Assembly: GCF_018831085.1 (NCBI RefSeq)
Contig: NZ_JAGPNM010000004.1
Coordinates: forward strand, 124,001-188,000
Length of the DNA: 64,000 bases
Direction of reading: 5' to 3'
DNA from: Rheinheimera oceanensis
GTDB taxonomy: Bacteria; Pseudomonadota; Gammaproteobacteria; Enterobacterales; Alteromonadaceae
The notes under the pieces were generated by a model. The model made no database searches. It saw only the letters and a program-made list of their open reading frames with translations, and was not told the DNA's origin. Positions 19,095 through 29,495 of the stretch are shown here, piece after piece. The first letter of the stretch is position 1. Every line of letters begins with the position of its first letter. Position numbers and translations under genes: made by a program.

Positions 19095-20297
19095 ATGTCT
19101 GTTATTGAAAAAACTTCAGCCGAACTTGAGCCTTTTTTAGCTCAGCTTAGCAGCGCTATTGCGGCAAAACAGCTGCATAAGCTGGTGCTGAGTAAATACC
19201 AGGGGGCAGAGCCGTTAAAACAACTACAGATAAGACCGGTAGAGCTGAAACACCAATGGCAGCTGAGTTTTACCTACAAATATCAAACCAACGACGTAAC
19301 GCATAACTTTACGGCTGAACAGGCAATAAACGAAATTAAGGCGTTGTTGGGTGTGCAGTTTTATGCAGCTAATTTATTTACCGCTGAGGCCGAAGCGCAG
19401 CTTAGCATCAGTAAAAAGGGCAAAGTGCTGTATCAGAACAAGCGTTTAACTCAGCCGGTAACTGTGCAGCAAGCTGGCCATAACCGCGAAAAGCATCGTT
19501 ACCTGACATTAGACAGACCATTTTTGCAGGAATTGGGCGTTACCGATGCCCGTCAGCAACTGATACCGGCAATGTCGCGTAAGTGGAAGCAAATTAATAA
19601 GTTTATTGAGATTTTCTCCGGTGCTGTACAAGACACTGGTCTGAGTACACAAAAGCAGCTGCATGTGGCTGATTTTGGCTCAGGTAAAGCCTATTTAACC
19701 TTTGCTATGCACGATTATCTTACCGGTACCCTGGGGCTGGACGCTAAAGTTACCGGGGTTGAGCTCAGGCAGAATCTGGTTGATTTGTGCAATAGCACTG
19801 CAGCGAAGCTGAACCTTAAAGGCATAGCGTTTGAGCAGGGCGACGTGAAGCATTTTAAAGCCCGGGGTATTAACGTGATGATAGCGTTGCATGCCTGCGA
19901 TATTGCTACGGATTACGCCATTCATATGGGTATTGCTACTGGCGCAGATATCATTATGTGCTCACCATGCTGTCATAAACAAATCCGGCCACAAATGAAA
20001 ATGCCGACAGTACTGGCGCCAATGTTAATACATGGTATCCATTTAGGCCAGGAAGCCGAAATGGTAACCGACAGCCTGCGTGCCTTATTACTTGAGGCAT
20101 CCGGCTATACTACCAAGGTGTTTGAGTTCGTATCGCTGGAACACACCAGTAAAAATAAGATGATTTTAGCAACAAAAAACAAACAAAAATACAACAGAGA
20201 AAATATACTTAAGCAAGTTGCTGAAATAAAACAGTTTTATGGTATAGATCAACACTATCTTGAACGCTTGCTGAATATTACGGATGAAATTTCATAA
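19095..20297 (+). CDS. Class I SAM-dependent methyltransferase (Methyltransf_32-like)
   Basis: A 400-residue cytoplasmic protein with an N-terminal domain of about 170 residues and a Rossmann methyltransferase domain. Motif I is VADFGSGKAYLTFA (about residues 190-203), and the acidic post-II position lies in TGVELRQNLVDLC. A distinctive CSPCCHKQIRPQMK stretch at residues 289-302 resembles the SPCCHK motif of Methyltransf_32 proteins (METTL25/GSTCD-like). The basic N-terminal domain, with KKGKVLYQNKRLTQ near 110-123, suggests RNA or ribosome as a target, but this is inference. No neighbour hints at its role: zapC lies upstream and the exopolysaccharide locus begins downstream. Confidence 0.7.
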   Translation: MSVIEKTSAELEPFLAQLSSAIAAKQLHKLVLSKYQGAEPLKQLQIRPVELKHQWQLSFTYKYQTNDVTHNFTAEQAINEIKALLGVQFYAANLFTAEAEAQLSISKKGKVLYQNKRLTQPVTVQQAGHNREKHRYLTLDRPFLQELGVTDARQQLIPAMSRKWKQINKFIEIFSGAVQDTGLSTQKQLHVADFGSGKAYLTFAMHDYLTGTLGLDAKVTGVELRQNLVDLCNSTAAKLNLKGIAFEQGDVKHFKARGINVMIALHACDIATDYAIHMGIATGADIIMCSPCCHKQIRPQMKMPTVLAPMLIHGIHLGQEAEMVTDSLRALLLEASGYTTKVFEFVSLEHTSKNKMILATKNKQKYNRENILKQVAEIKQFYGIDQHYLERLLNITDEIS

Positions 20298-20370
20298 CGC
20301 GTTAATCACAAAAACTTCACCTGTACAAAATTGACTTCTAACTTCGCTAGCCTGTAGTCTGCCCTGAAAC

Positions 20371-20387
20371 GCTTAACCCTGTTAAGC
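20371..20387. repeat. 7-bp perfect inverted repeat upstream of galU
   Basis: GCTTAAC-CCT-GTTAAGC, 45 bases before the galU start codon. It may be an operator at the head of the exopolysaccharide locus or a hairpin in the leader; no T run follows. Confidence 0.3.
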
Positions 20388-20431
20388 ATTAATCAGTAAA
20401 TTGTTACTGTCAGAAACAGGATGCTCAGGCT

Positions 20432-21403
20432 ATGAAAACTGTCACACCACCCACTGATCTTCGTCGTGCAAAAATCACCAAAGCGGTGATCCCTGTGGCC
20501 GGGTTAGGAACGCGGATGCTGCCTGCAACCAAGGCTATTCCGAAAGAAATGCTACCGGTGCTGGATAAACCTTTAATCCAGCATGTGGTGCAGGAAGCGG
20601 TCGCTGCAGGCATGACAGAAATAGTGCTGGTAACCCATTCTTCAAAAAACAGCATTGAAAACCATTTTGATACCAGCTTTGAGCTTGAAGCCACACTGGA
20701 GAAGCGGGTAAAACGGCAGCTGCTGGACGAAGTGCGCAGCATAGTACCAAAAAACGTTACGCTGATTTCTGTGCGTCAGCCGGTTGCGTTGGGGTTGGGC
20801 AACGCCATCATGTGCGCGTATCCGGTAGTGGGGCATAACCCTTTTGCTATTTTGTTGCCGGATGTACTGATTGACCAGCATCAGAGTGATCTGAAAGCAG
20901 ATAATCTGGCAGCAATGATGGCGCGCTACAGCGAAACCGGAGCCAGCCAGATTATGGTAGAACCGGTGCCGCGCAATATGGTCGATCAATATGGTGTGGT
21001 AGATCTGCAAGACGCCAGTTTACGTGCCGGTACCAGTGCAGTGATCAGCGATATGGTAGAAAAGCCGGCAGTTGATGAAGCACCAAGCAACTTTGCTATT
21101 ACCGGCCGTTATGTATTGTCAGAGCATATCTGGGATTTACTGGCGCATATTACACCTGGTGCCGGCGATGAAATTCAGCTGACTGACGCCATTTACCAGC
21201 TATGCCTGCGTGAAACAATTGAAGCTTATCATATCGTTGGCAAAAGCCATGATTGCGGCACCAAGCTGGGTTTAATTCAGGCTAATCTTGAATATGCACT
21301 GCAGCATGATTTATACGCCAAGCCTTTGCGCGCCACTATTGAACGTATCTTTGCTGATCTGAACAAAGATAAAAAACACCTGCAACTGTTAAAAACGGTG
21401 TAA
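20432..21403 (+). CDS. galU: UTP--glucose-1-phosphate uridylyltransferase
   Basis: A 323-residue cytoplasmic enzyme making UDP-glucose from UTP and glucose-1-phosphate. The nucleotidyltransferase signature [20 protein letters not shown] is at about residues 22-41, followed by [12 protein letters not shown]. Downstream, VEKP and the [10 protein letters not shown] stretch near the C-terminus match GalU. An N-terminal extension of about 14 residues before KITKAVIP is common. It heads the exopolysaccharide locus, supplying the glucosyl donor. The next gene follows after 11 bases. Confidence 0.93.
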   Translation: MKTVTPPTDLRRAKITKAVIPVAGLGTRMLPATKAIPKEMLPVLDKPLIQHVVQEAVAAGMTEIVLVTHSSKNSIENHFDTSFELEATLEKRVKRQLLDEVRSIVPKNVTLISVRQPVALGLGNAIMCAYPVVGHNPFAILLPDVLIDQHQSDLKADNLAAMMARYSETGASQIMVEPVPRNMVDQYGVVDLQDASLRAGTSAVISDMVEKPAVDEAPSNFAITGRYVLSEHIWDLLAHITPGAGDEIQLTDAIYQLCLRETIEAYHIVGKSHDCGTKLGLIQANLEYALQHDLYAKPLRATIERIFADLNKDKKHLQLLKTV

Positions 21404-21414
21404 GGGTGGCTACC

Positions 21415-22203
21415 ATGACGCAACACTCCGTTCAGATCAAAAAAAGCCAGCCGGTAGCCGGGCTGCGTTTTTGCCTGCTGGCGCAAAACGAGATTGTGCA
21501 AAGCCTCAGGCAGGTAACGCCACCACAGGAACCACTGCGTCTGGTGGTGACAACTAATGTTGATCATATGGTAACCATGCGCCGCCAGCAGGAATTTAAA
21601 CACGCCTGCACAAACGCCTGGCTGGTAACGGCAGATGGCTTTCCGGTTGTGCGCTTGCTTAAATCCCTTGGTATTGCTACGCCGGGGCGTATTACCGGTG
21701 CTGATCTGTTTCCTGCAATTTTAGCGGCGCTAACACCGGGCCAGCACGCACCATTTTTTGTCTGTGCAAATGAAGTTACTGCCGACTATTTACAGCGTTG
21801 GCTGGCACAGCAAGGTTACAGTACACCCGAGCAACGCGTGTTGGTGCCGGAATTTGGTTTTGAAAAAGACACTGTTTACAGCAACGAGATGCTGCAAAAA
21901 ATAACGGCTATGGGTACTACGCACCTGTTTTTTGGCGTAGGTGCGCCTAAGTCTGAGTTGTGGATGCAGCGTTACCGGGAACAGCTGTCAGGTATGTACG
22001 GTTTTGGTTTTGGTGCCGGGCTGGATTTTTTTGCCGGTACGGCAAAGCGGGCTCCACAGTGGGTGCAACGTATCAGCCTGGAATGGTTGTGGCGGTTATT
22101 ATCAGATCCACGCCGCTTAGCCCGGCGTTATTTAATTGATTCATGGGCTTTTGTGCGCATTGCTTTAACAGAATACCGCCATATTGCAAAGGAGAGCCGC
22201 TGA
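21415..22203 (+). CDS. WecG/TagA/CpsF family glycosyltransferase (GT26)
   Basis: A 262-residue enzyme of the WecG/TagA/CpsF family that adds a sugar to a lipid-linked acceptor on the cytoplasmic face. Family motifs visible are TTNVDHMVTMRR, TADGFPVVRL with the conserved Asp, TGADL, and FFGVGAPKSELWMQ near 180. The closest functional relatives by context are Xanthomonas GumM and Vibrio VpsK; GumM adds beta-1,4-glucose to glucose-PP-undecaprenol. I chose the ATG at 21415, 5 bases after an AAGGGTGG ribosome site; a GTG at 21406 lies inside that site. It ends one base into the next gene. Confidence 0.85.
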   Translation: MTQHSVQIKKSQPVAGLRFCLLAQNEIVQSLRQVTPPQEPLRLVVTTNVDHMVTMRRQQEFKHACTNAWLVTADGFPVVRLLKSLGIATPGRITGADLFPAILAALTPGQHAPFFVCANEVTADYLQRWLAQQGYSTPEQRVLVPEFGFEKDTVYSNEMLQKITAMGTTHLFFGVGAPKSELWMQRYREQLSGMYGFGFGAGLDFFAGTAKRAPQWVQRISLEWLWRLLSDPRRLARRYLIDSWAFVRIALTEYRHIAKESR

Positions 22204-23258
22204 TGTCTGTACCTGAAATGTCGCTGCCAGACGCGATTATTGACTGCTCTCATCTGGGGCGTAAAACCACGGGTATTGAGCGTATTACCGAAGAATTGTT
22301 TTCTGATGAAGCTTTGGGCGGTTGTCAGGTTGTGCGGTTAAAAGCCAGCAGTATTGGCGGCATGTTATTCCAGCAATGGTTCGGTATTTTATATGCGGCG
22401 TTTAAATACCCGAAAAGTTTGATTATTACACCCGGTTTTCCGCCATCTATTCTGGCCACACTGTTATTAAAAAAGCGCCTGGTGCCTTATATTCACGACG
22501 TGTTTTTGCTAACCCGTGAGCAGGAGCTTAACCAGCGGGCCCGTTACTATATGCGGCCATCATTTGCTTTTGCAGTAAAGCGGCTGAACAGTTTTTTTGT
22601 CAATTCACTGAAAACCAAACAGGACTTGCAGCAATTCTGCCAGAGTGATGCGCGTATCATTATGTTACGGCCACAGGTGCGTAATGTTTTTGCGCTGCCG
22701 CATAACAGTGAGCGTTATAACAGTGTTGATTTGAGCAAGCTTAAAATTGTCATGCTGGGCACAGTTGAGCCGCGTAAAAACTACTCTGCTGCGGTCGCAA
22801 TTTTTAATGCGCTTAAACAGCGCCTTGGCAACGGCATTGAGTTGCATATTGTTGGCCGGCTAGGCTGGGGCCCGGATGCCAGTTTGCTGCAAAATACCGA
22901 CGGCGTATTTTGCCGCGGCTATTTGTCAGCTGACGAGATTAAAACATTGCTCGACAGCGCGACATTTTACCTGTCTACCTCGCATGATGAAGGGCTGGGC
23001 TTGCCGTTGCTGGAGCTGCAGTACAGCGGTATAGCTGTAGTCGCTGCAAAAATACCGGTGTTTGCTGAAGTGCTGGGGGAGTCGGGTTTGCTGGTCGATG
23101 TCAGCGATGCTGAGCAAGCTGCCGCGCAAATTATTACTTTTTGCAGCGATACGGCGCAGATACAGCAACAAAGTGAGCTTGCCCGGCAAAATATTCAGCG
23201 CTGGAATGCCTTAGCCGCTGCAGATAAACAAGCAGCCAGTGTGCTTTTCAGAGAGTAG
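22203..23258 (+). CDS. Glycosyltransferase family 4 (GT-B)
   Basis: A 351-residue GT-B glycosyltransferase. The C-terminal half holds the family 4 donor-site signature EGLGLPLLE (E-x7-E), inside STSHDEGLGLPLLELQYSG, and an earlier VMLGTVEPRKNY stretch at the start of the second Rossmann domain. It has no signal or membrane segment. The ATG at 22203 follows a GGAG site and overlaps the previous stop by one base; an upstream ATG at 22143 would lie deep in the preceding gene. Retaining mannosyl- or glucosyltransfer to the lipid-linked repeat unit is expected; the sugar is not readable. Confidence 0.85.
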   Translation: MSVPEMSLPDAIIDCSHLGRKTTGIERITEELFSDEALGGCQVVRLKASSIGGMLFQQWFGILYAAFKYPKSLIITPGFPPSILATLLLKKRLVPYIHDVFLLTREQELNQRARYYMRPSFAFAVKRLNSFFVNSLKTKQDLQQFCQSDARIIMLRPQVRNVFALPHNSERYNSVDLSKLKIVMLGTVEPRKNYSAAVAIFNALKQRLGNGIELHIVGRLGWGPDASLLQNTDGVFCRGYLSADEIKTLLDSATFYLSTSHDEGLGLPLLELQYSGIAVVAAKIPVFAEVLGESGLLVDVSDAEQAAAQIITFCSDTAQIQQQSELARQNIQRWNALAAADKQAASVLFRE

Positions 23259-23266
23259 GAGTGGCA

Positions 23267-24295
23267 GTGTTTTATCACGGTATTAATAACTTTCGGGCGT
23301 TGTCGATTTTTCTGATTGTGTTTGGTCATTGCTTCTGGATCTCAAACTGGTATCCGGAGCAAACCTGGCACAATGTGTATCTGTATATGATACCCGGTGG
23401 CACCTTCTTTTTTGCCTTTATCAGTGGTTTTTTGTTTGCTCACCTTAATGTAAGTACATTCAGGTATGTCGATTTCATTGCCAGAAAATGGCGAAATATC
23501 GCCTCACCTTATTTATGGATATCAGTGCCGGTGATCTGTTTTGCTGTACTGGTACAGTATCCGGGGTACTTTGTGGATGACAGAGACGGTTTTTATTATC
23601 AGTACCTGCTGCCGTTTTTTAAGTATTTGCTAACCGGCCGCGTATTTACCGGTTATTGGTATATTCCGTTTATTTTACTGGTATTTGCGGTTTCGCCATT
23701 GTTGGTAAGGTTTTATTACCTGAGCAGCAGGGTGCAACTGATTATGGTTACGGCGTTATTGCTGTTGGCAATGTTTGTGCACCGGGCTGAGGATAATCTT
23801 AACCCGCTGCAGAGTTTTGTCTATTTTTTGCCGGTGTTTATGTTTGGTATGGTGTTTAACCGCCATTTTAATTTGCTGCGTGAACGCTATTTATGGTTGC
23901 CCTGGTGTTTGCTGCTGGCATCAATACTGTTATCTGTGTATCAGAGCGCTTATCTGGGTATTGCTCACAATGCACATAAGTACTTTTTTACTTATGCCGG
24001 TATCGATTTAAAAGTCATTGAAAAAATCATGCAGGCGGTGGCTATTTTGTTGCTGTTTGAGCGGCACTGGCAACAGCGCCATCGGTTAGTCGATTTGGTT
24101 GCATCAGCCAGCTTTGCCATTTTCTTTTTACACCCAATTGTGATAGCTGTTTTTAAGAGATTGTTAAATAATACATTTTCTGGTTTTTTGTACTGGCACA
24201 TTCTTACCCTGGCAGTATTTTCTGCCACCTTACTGCTAGCCTGGAGCATGAAAAAAGCACTGGGTTCATACAGCAGGCGGGTTATTGGTTGGTAA
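23267..24295 (+). CDS. Acyltransferase 3 family membrane protein (first of two)
   Basis: A 342-residue inner-membrane protein with about ten hydrophobic segments, typical of acyltransferase 3 (OafA/WecH/GumF-like) proteins. The N-terminal motif [19 protein letters not shown] carries the conserved Arg and His of TM1. It probably O-acylates (acetyl or succinyl) a sugar of the exopolysaccharide on or across the inner membrane. I favour the GTG at 23267, which sits 5 bases after AGGAG (23257-23261); the GTG at 23261 overlaps that site. No ATG is available near the start. It resembles GumF/G and VpsG in context. Confidence 0.82.
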   Translation: MFYHGINNFRALSIFLIVFGHCFWISNWYPEQTWHNVYLYMIPGGTFFFAFISGFLFAHLNVSTFRYVDFIARKWRNIASPYLWISVPVICFAVLVQYPGYFVDDRDGFYYQYLLPFFKYLLTGRVFTGYWYIPFILLVFAVSPLLVRFYYLSSRVQLIMVTALLLLAMFVHRAEDNLNPLQSFVYFLPVFMFGMVFNRHFNLLRERYLWLPWCLLLASILLSVYQSAYLGIAHNAHKYFFTYAGIDLKVIEKIMQAVAILLLFERHWQQRHRLVDLVASASFAIFFLHPIVIAVFKRLLNNTFSGFLYWHILTLAVFSATLLLAWSMKKALGSYSRRVIGW

Positions 24296-24318
24296 CGCAT
24301 TTTGTTAAAGGAGTTATT

Positions 24319-25725
24319 ATGTTTACACCTGTAATTATGGCCGGAGGCTCCGGAACCCGTTTGTGGCCGTTGTCCCGTGGTAATTTCCCCAAGCAGTTTC
24401 TGCCACTTACCGGTGATCACACCATGTTGCAGCAAACAGTATTGCGCCTAAAGGGGCTTGAGCACGGCGCGCCGCTGTTTATCTGTAATGAAGATCACCG
24501 TTTTATCGCTGCTGAGCAGGTGCGCCAGCTCGGGCTGAAAAAAGCCGATATTATGCTGGAACCGGTTGGCCGCAACACGGCGCCGGCCATTGCGCTGGCT
24601 GCGATGCGTGCCCGTCAGCAAAATAATGCCGATACGGTGCTGCTGGTACTGGCTGCAGATCATGTCATTACCGATACCAAAGCCTTTCAGCAGGCAACAG
24701 AGCAAGCCTTGCCGCTGGCTCAAGACGGTAAATTGGTTACCTTTGGCATAGTGCCGGCCAGTGCAGAAACCGGCTATGGTTATATCAAACGTGGCGCGCA
24801 GGTGGCTAATGCCTTTGCAGTACAACGTTTTGTTGAAAAACCTGATCTGCCAACAGCTGAACAATACCTGCAAAGCGGCGAATATTACTGGAACAGCGGT
24901 ATGTTTATGTTCCGCGCCGATGTGTATTTACAGCAATTACAACAGTTCCGCCCGGATATCTACGCCGCCTGTGAAGCGGCAATGGCCGAGCAAACACCCG
25001 ATTTAGAGTTTGTGCGTATTGATAAAGCTGCTTTTGCGGCTTGCCCGGCAGATTCGATTGATTATGCCGTGATGGAGCGCACAGAACATGCCGTAGTGCT
25101 GCCGCTGGATGCTGGCTGGAATGATGTCGGTGGCTTTGCTGCCCTGTGGCAGGTGTCTGAAAAAGATGCTCAGGACAATGTGCTAAGTGGTGATGTGCTG
25201 GCACTGGATAGCCGAGGCACTTATATCCACAGTGACGACAAACTGGTGGCGGTAATAGGTGTTGAAGATTTAATCGTGATCAGCACCAAAGATGCAGTGT
25301 TGGTAGCGCACAAAGATAAAGCGCAGCAGGTAAAACAGATTGTTAACCAACTGGCTGAAGCTGGCCGTAGTGAGGCAGTATTTCACCGCGAAGTATACCG
25401 GCCCTGGGGTAAGTATGATTCTGTTGATAATGGCGAGCGTTTCCAGGTGAAACGTATTACGGTAAAACCCGGCGCCAAGCTGTCGGTGCAAATGCATCAT
25501 CACCGTGCTGAGCACTGGATAGTGGTATCGGGCACGGCCAGAGTTACTATTGACGATAAAGAGCAATTTGTTACTGAGAACCAGTCAGTTTATATCCCGA
25601 TCACGGCAGTGCATGCGCTGGAAAACCCCGGCAAAGTGCCATTGGAACTGATTGAAGTGCAGTCTGGCTCTTATCTTGGAGAAGATGATATTGTCCGCTT
25701 TGCTGATCGCTATGGGAGGGCTTAA
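24319..25725 (+). CDS. manC: Mannose-1-phosphate guanylyltransferase / mannose-6-phosphate isomerase
   Basis: A 468-residue bifunctional enzyme. The N-terminal GTP-transferase signature [20 protein letters not shown] starts at residue 7, and EKP of the mannose-binding region lies near 183. The C-terminal cupin isomerase domain (about 340-465) has [18 protein letters not shown], with the metal-binding His/Gln/Glu pattern of type II phosphomannose isomerases. It converts fructose-6-P to mannose-6-P and mannose-1-P to GDP-mannose. The ATG at 24319 is preceded by AAAGGAG. Together with the adjacent manB it makes GDP-mannose, so the polymer probably contains mannose or a derivative. Confidence 0.94.
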   Translation: MFTPVIMAGGSGTRLWPLSRGNFPKQFLPLTGDHTMLQQTVLRLKGLEHGAPLFICNEDHRFIAAEQVRQLGLKKADIMLEPVGRNTAPAIALAAMRARQQNNADTVLLVLAADHVITDTKAFQQATEQALPLAQDGKLVTFGIVPASAETGYGYIKRGAQVANAFAVQRFVEKPDLPTAEQYLQSGEYYWNSGMFMFRADVYLQQLQQFRPDIYAACEAAMAEQTPDLEFVRIDKAAFAACPADSIDYAVMERTEHAVVLPLDAGWNDVGGFAALWQVSEKDAQDNVLSGDVLALDSRGTYIHSDDKLVAVIGVEDLIVISTKDAVLVAHKDKAQQVKQIVNQLAEAGRSEAVFHREVYRPWGKYDSVDNGERFQVKRITVKPGAKLSVQMHHHRAEHWIVVSGTARVTIDDKEQFVTENQSVYIPITAVHALENPGKVPLELIEVQSGSYLGEDDIVRFADRYGRA

Positions 25726-25729
25726 GGCA

Positions 25730-27097
25730 ATGCAAAAAATAACCTGTTTTAAAGCGTATGATATTCGCGGCAAGTTGGGTGAACAACTGAATAACGATGT
25801 GGCTTATCGCATCGGCCGCGCTTTTGGCGACTACCTTAAACCGCGCCAGGTGGTATTGGGCGCAGATGTGCGTGCTACGTCAGAAGACTTGAAGCTGGCA
25901 CTGGCTGAAGGTCTTATGGACGCTGGCTGTGATGTGATCGATATCGGTATGACCGGTACTGAAGAAGTGTATTTTGCCACTTTTCATCTAGGGGTGGACG
26001 GCGGCATTGAAGTTACCGCCAGCCATAACCCGATTGATTATAACGGTATGAAGCTGGTGCAAAGCGGTGCGCGGCCAATTAGTGGCGACAGTGGTTTGTT
26101 TGCTATCCAGCAATTGGCAGAGCAGGGCGAATTTCAGCAAGTGGCGCAAAAGGGCACTTATACGAAACAATCGGTACTTGATGCCTACATTGAACATTTG
26201 CTTGGTTATATCGATTTAGCCAATATTAAACCACTGCGTATCGTGGCCAACTCCGGTAATGGTGCGGCTGGCCATGTTATCGATGCACTGGAGCAAGCCT
26301 TTACCAGGCTAAAGGTGCCGGTGAGTTTTATTAAGGTTCATCATCAGCCTGATGCGACTTTCCCGAACGGTATTCCTAACCCGCTGCTGGTAGAAAACCG
26401 GGCTGATACCCGTGCGGCGGTGCTGGAGCACAAAGCCGACTTTGGTATTGCCTGGGACGGTGATTTTGACCGCTGCTTCCTGTTTGACGAGCGTGGCCAG
26501 TTTATCGAAGGCTACTATATTGTTGGTTTACTGGCCGAGGCTTTTTTACAAAAACACGCCGGTGCCAGTGTGATCCACGACCCACGGTTAACCTGGAATA
26601 CTATTGATCTGGCCATTCAGGCTGGTGGTAAACCTATCCAGTCAAAAACCGGCCATGCTTTTATTAAAGAGCGGATGCGTCTGGAAGATGCTGTGTATGG
26701 TGGCGAAATGAGTGCACACCATTATTTCCGTGATTTTGCCTACTGCGACAGCGGTATGATCCCCTGGTTACTGGTAGCAGAGCTGATTTGCCTTAAAGCA
26801 CAGCCTTTATCAGAGCTCGTAAACGAGCGTATTGCGGCATTTCCGTCGTCAGGCGAAATTAACTTTACGCTTAATGATCCTAAAGCCGCTATTGAACGGG
26901 TATTGCAACACTACATGGCTGATGCTTTGGTAGTAGATCGCACTGACGGCATCAGCCTCGAGTTTGCCGAATGGCGTTTTAATCTGCGCAGCTCTAATAC
27001 TGAACCGGTAGTACGGTTAAACGTGGAAAGCCGTGCTGATGTAGCATTGATGAGCTATTACACAGAGCAAATCAGTGCCTTGCTGGTGGCGTCATGA
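25730..27097 (+). CDS. manB: Phosphomannomutase (alpha-D-phosphohexomutase family)
   Basis: A 455-residue phosphohexomutase interconverting mannose-6-P and mannose-1-P; ManB/AlgC-type enzymes may also act on glucose phosphates. All four family loops are visible: catalytic serine in [14 protein letters not shown] (about residues 101-114), metal-binding DGDFDRC (about 243-249), sugar-binding GGEMSAHH, and phosphate-binding [14 protein letters not shown] near the C-terminus. I chose the ATG at 25730, five bases after manC; upstream in-frame starts lie inside manC. The stop overlaps the next gene (ATGA). Confidence 0.93.
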   Translation: MQKITCFKAYDIRGKLGEQLNNDVAYRIGRAFGDYLKPRQVVLGADVRATSEDLKLALAEGLMDAGCDVIDIGMTGTEEVYFATFHLGVDGGIEVTASHNPIDYNGMKLVQSGARPISGDSGLFAIQQLAEQGEFQQVAQKGTYTKQSVLDAYIEHLLGYIDLANIKPLRIVANSGNGAAGHVIDALEQAFTRLKVPVSFIKVHHQPDATFPNGIPNPLLVENRADTRAAVLEHKADFGIAWDGDFDRCFLFDERGQFIEGYYIVGLLAEAFLQKHAGASVIHDPRLTWNTIDLAIQAGGKPIQSKTGHAFIKERMRLEDAVYGGEMSAHHYFRDFAYCDSGMIPWLLVAELICLKAQPLSELVNERIAAFPSSGEINFTLNDPKAAIERVLQHYMADALVVDRTDGISLEFAEWRFNLRSSNTEPVVRLNVESRADVALMSYYTEQISALLVAS

Positions 27098-28218
27098 AAA
27101 TCCTGGTAAATCACTTGCTGGAGCCGGCAAACCGTATTTCCGGCATCAGTAAGTATTTATTTTCGTTGCTGGCCGAGTTGCTGAAATCTGAGCAGCATCA
27201 GTATGTGCTGCTTACCTCCTGGTCAGAGGAATGTTTACCGGTAGCGCTGCGTAATCCGGGGTTAACGGTGGTATCGGTACCCTACATTGAGTCTACGCCA
27301 CGTAACCTGTTACGCCAGCTTTGGTTAGTGCCGCAGCAGATGAAACAGCATCAGGCTGACGCCGAATTTAACTGCAACCCTTTAGGTGGTTTTATCGGCA
27401 GTTGGCCCAGAGTTACCGTAACGCATGATCTGTATTTTAATGTATCACCGGCCTCTTACAAGCGGCACCATCGCTTATGGTGGCAGTTGTTTTATCCGCT
27501 GACGTGTCGCAGCGCCAGCAAAATTATCTGTGTATCACAAAATACCCGTAATGATGTGGCGCGTTATTATCCGCAATTTGCCGGTAAAACGGTCGTTATT
27601 GGTGAAGGGCCTTGTCTGACAATACCGGAAAATATCGACAGTGATGTACAAAAACGCCAAAGCTTTGGCCTTTTTGTTGCCAATGTTTCGCCTAATAAAG
27701 GTGCTGATACTCTGGTAAGGGCGCTGGGGCTGTTGCGCCACAGTGGGCGCAGTATTGAGGTTAAACATGTGGGGGCAGACACTCAGGGTAACTTTGCCCG
27801 CTTTGTTGCTGCCATACCGCATGGCATGGCGCCTGTTTCACTGGGTTATTTAAGCGATGGCCAGCTTAGTGAGCTATACAGCCGGGCGCGGTTTTTGGCA
27901 TTTCCGTCACGTTATGAAGGCTTTGGTTTACCGGTTGTTGAAGCCCAGGCTCACGGCACACCTGTGATTGCCGCAGATATTCCGGTGCTGCGTGAAGTGG
28001 CCGGAGATGGTGCGCTGTTTTTCGATCCCGAAGATGCAGCTGCTCTGGCTGAACATATGTATGCATTGTTACATGATGATGCGTTATTCAGTGCACTGTC
28101 AGCTAAAGCCCTGCAGAATCAGCGGCGTTTTAACTGGTCTGAAGCTGCCCGCCAGACCGAACAGGTATTTGAGCAGCTCGGTTGTGACAGTCTGGCTACG
28201 CAAAGCCAGTTAAACTAA
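27094..28218 (+). CDS. Glycosyltransferase family 4 (GT-B)
   Basis: A 374-residue glycosyltransferase starting at an ATG that overlaps the manB stop by four bases. The C-terminal donor domain contains [24 protein letters not shown] with the E-x7-E signature, then [18 protein letters not shown], typical of GT4 mannosyltransferases. [10 protein letters not shown] begins the second Rossmann domain near residue 191. Direct coupling to manB makes it a good candidate for the GDP-mannose-dependent transferase of the repeat unit (GumH/AceC-like); this is context inference. Confidence 0.87.
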   Translation: MKILVNHLLEPANRISGISKYLFSLLAELLKSEQHQYVLLTSWSEECLPVALRNPGLTVVSVPYIESTPRNLLRQLWLVPQQMKQHQADAEFNCNPLGGFIGSWPRVTVTHDLYFNVSPASYKRHHRLWWQLFYPLTCRSASKIICVSQNTRNDVARYYPQFAGKTVVIGEGPCLTIPENIDSDVQKRQSFGLFVANVSPNKGADTLVRALGLLRHSGRSIEVKHVGADTQGNFARFVAAIPHGMAPVSLGYLSDGQLSELYSRARFLAFPSRYEGFGLPVVEAQAHGTPVIAADIPVLREVAGDGALFFDPEDAAALAEHMYALLHDDALFSALSAKALQNQRRFNWSEAARQTEQVFEQLGCDSLATQSQLN

Positions 28219-28232
28219 TTTAAGGTGCAATT

Positions 28233-29456
28233 ATGACTTACAAAACCACTTTTTTTTCTGTGCACCCGATAGACCCTTTTGGCAGTAAAGTAGGGGGCAT
28301 TGAAACCCATGTACGACAATTGCTGAAATATTGCCCGGCCGGTATGCGGTTGATCCTGATCGGGGTAGACGACAGCGGTAAACGCAAACTGGGTGAGCTG
28401 ACAGAAGTTGAAATGTTTGGTGGCCGTTTTCTGTTTATGCCAATACTGCATTGTCATCAGGTGGAAGTAAATGCGGCGGCCAAATCACTGTTTCAATCTA
28501 CAACACTAAGATTTTTCGTTAATTTTATCCGCTTTAGCTCACGTATTAAGGCTCTGGCAAAAGAGATGCCAAGCAGTTTTGATATTCAGCGTTACGAGTT
28601 TGCCTGGCTGTGCCGTTTATATGGCTTTGACTATGTGTTAACTACGCACGGTGATGCCAATCCGGACCAGCCGATGGACTCTTTACTCAGCCGTTACTGG
28701 TTTTTGCACAAGTTTAATGAAAAACATGCCGTGCGCAGTGCCCGCCATGTGTATTCAGTTAATCAGCAGCAAACGGACCGTATCCGCCGTGATTACCCGG
28801 AAGTTGCAACAAAAACCGATTTTATGACAGTAAGTGTGGATGATCAGTTGTTTAAACCCACCGCTTACCAGAACCTGCAAGGGCCGTTAAAAATCGCCTT
28901 TGTTGGTCGGCTCGATACTTTTAAACGCCCAGGCATGATGTTTAACGTTATCGCCGAGCTGGCAAAGCAAACCAATAACCAGGTTGAATTTCACTATGTT
29001 GGTGCTGCCAAGCCACAAAGCTTTGCCGAGTTTGCCGCAATAGAGTCGCTGACAGTTTGCCATGGCTTTAAAACTTCAGCGCAGGTAGCACAGCTTTGGC
29101 AGGGCTGGCATATGGGCATTGTTACCTCGGTATTTGAAGGTATGCCGGTATATGTGCTTGAGGCCTTGTGCGCAGGGCGCCCGGTTTGCTCGGTTAACCT
29201 GCCGCAGTTATCACTGGTAATAGATAACAATATTAATGGTGTGCTGCTGGAGCAAAACAACGATTCAGTTGAACTGGCGCAACAACTGGCGCAGCAAATG
29301 CTGGCTACCTGGCAAAGCATGCGTAACGGCCAGATACAGCCTGAGCAGGTTAGTCAAAAGGTGGCGCCTTATAAAGCCAGTAATCAGATGAGAGTGCTGT
29401 TTGATAAACATGCTCAGTTACAAAGCCGCTCAGATGGGCTGGTTACCCAAAGTTAA
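28233..29456 (+). CDS. Glycosyltransferase family 4 (GT-B)
   Basis: A 407-residue GT-B protein with N-terminal GGIETHVRQLL (acceptor domain glycine-rich loop), second-domain start IAFVGRLDTFKRP near residue 223, and donor-site EGMPVYVLEALCAGRPV with the E-x7-E pattern. It is soluble, without signal peptide. It is the third GT4 enzyme in the locus and completes, with the priming transferase and WecG-like enzyme, a set for a repeat unit of perhaps four to five sugars. Donor sugar unknown. Confidence 0.85.
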   Translation: MTYKTTFFSVHPIDPFGSKVGGIETHVRQLLKYCPAGMRLILIGVDDSGKRKLGELTEVEMFGGRFLFMPILHCHQVEVNAAAKSLFQSTTLRFFVNFIRFSSRIKALAKEMPSSFDIQRYEFAWLCRLYGFDYVLTTHGDANPDQPMDSLLSRYWFLHKFNEKHAVRSARHVYSVNQQQTDRIRRDYPEVATKTDFMTVSVDDQLFKPTAYQNLQGPLKIAFVGRLDTFKRPGMMFNVIAELAKQTNNQVEFHYVGAAKPQSFAEFAAIESLTVCHGFKTSAQVAQLWQGWHMGIVTSVFEGMPVYVLEALCAGRPVCSVNLPQLSLVIDNNINGVLLEQNNDSVELAQQLAQQMLATWQSMRNGQIQPEQVSQKVAPYKASNQMRVLFDKHAQLQSRSDGLVTQS

Positions 29457-29495
29457 GCACAAATCCGCTAAATAAACCGTTACAGGAATATTGTT

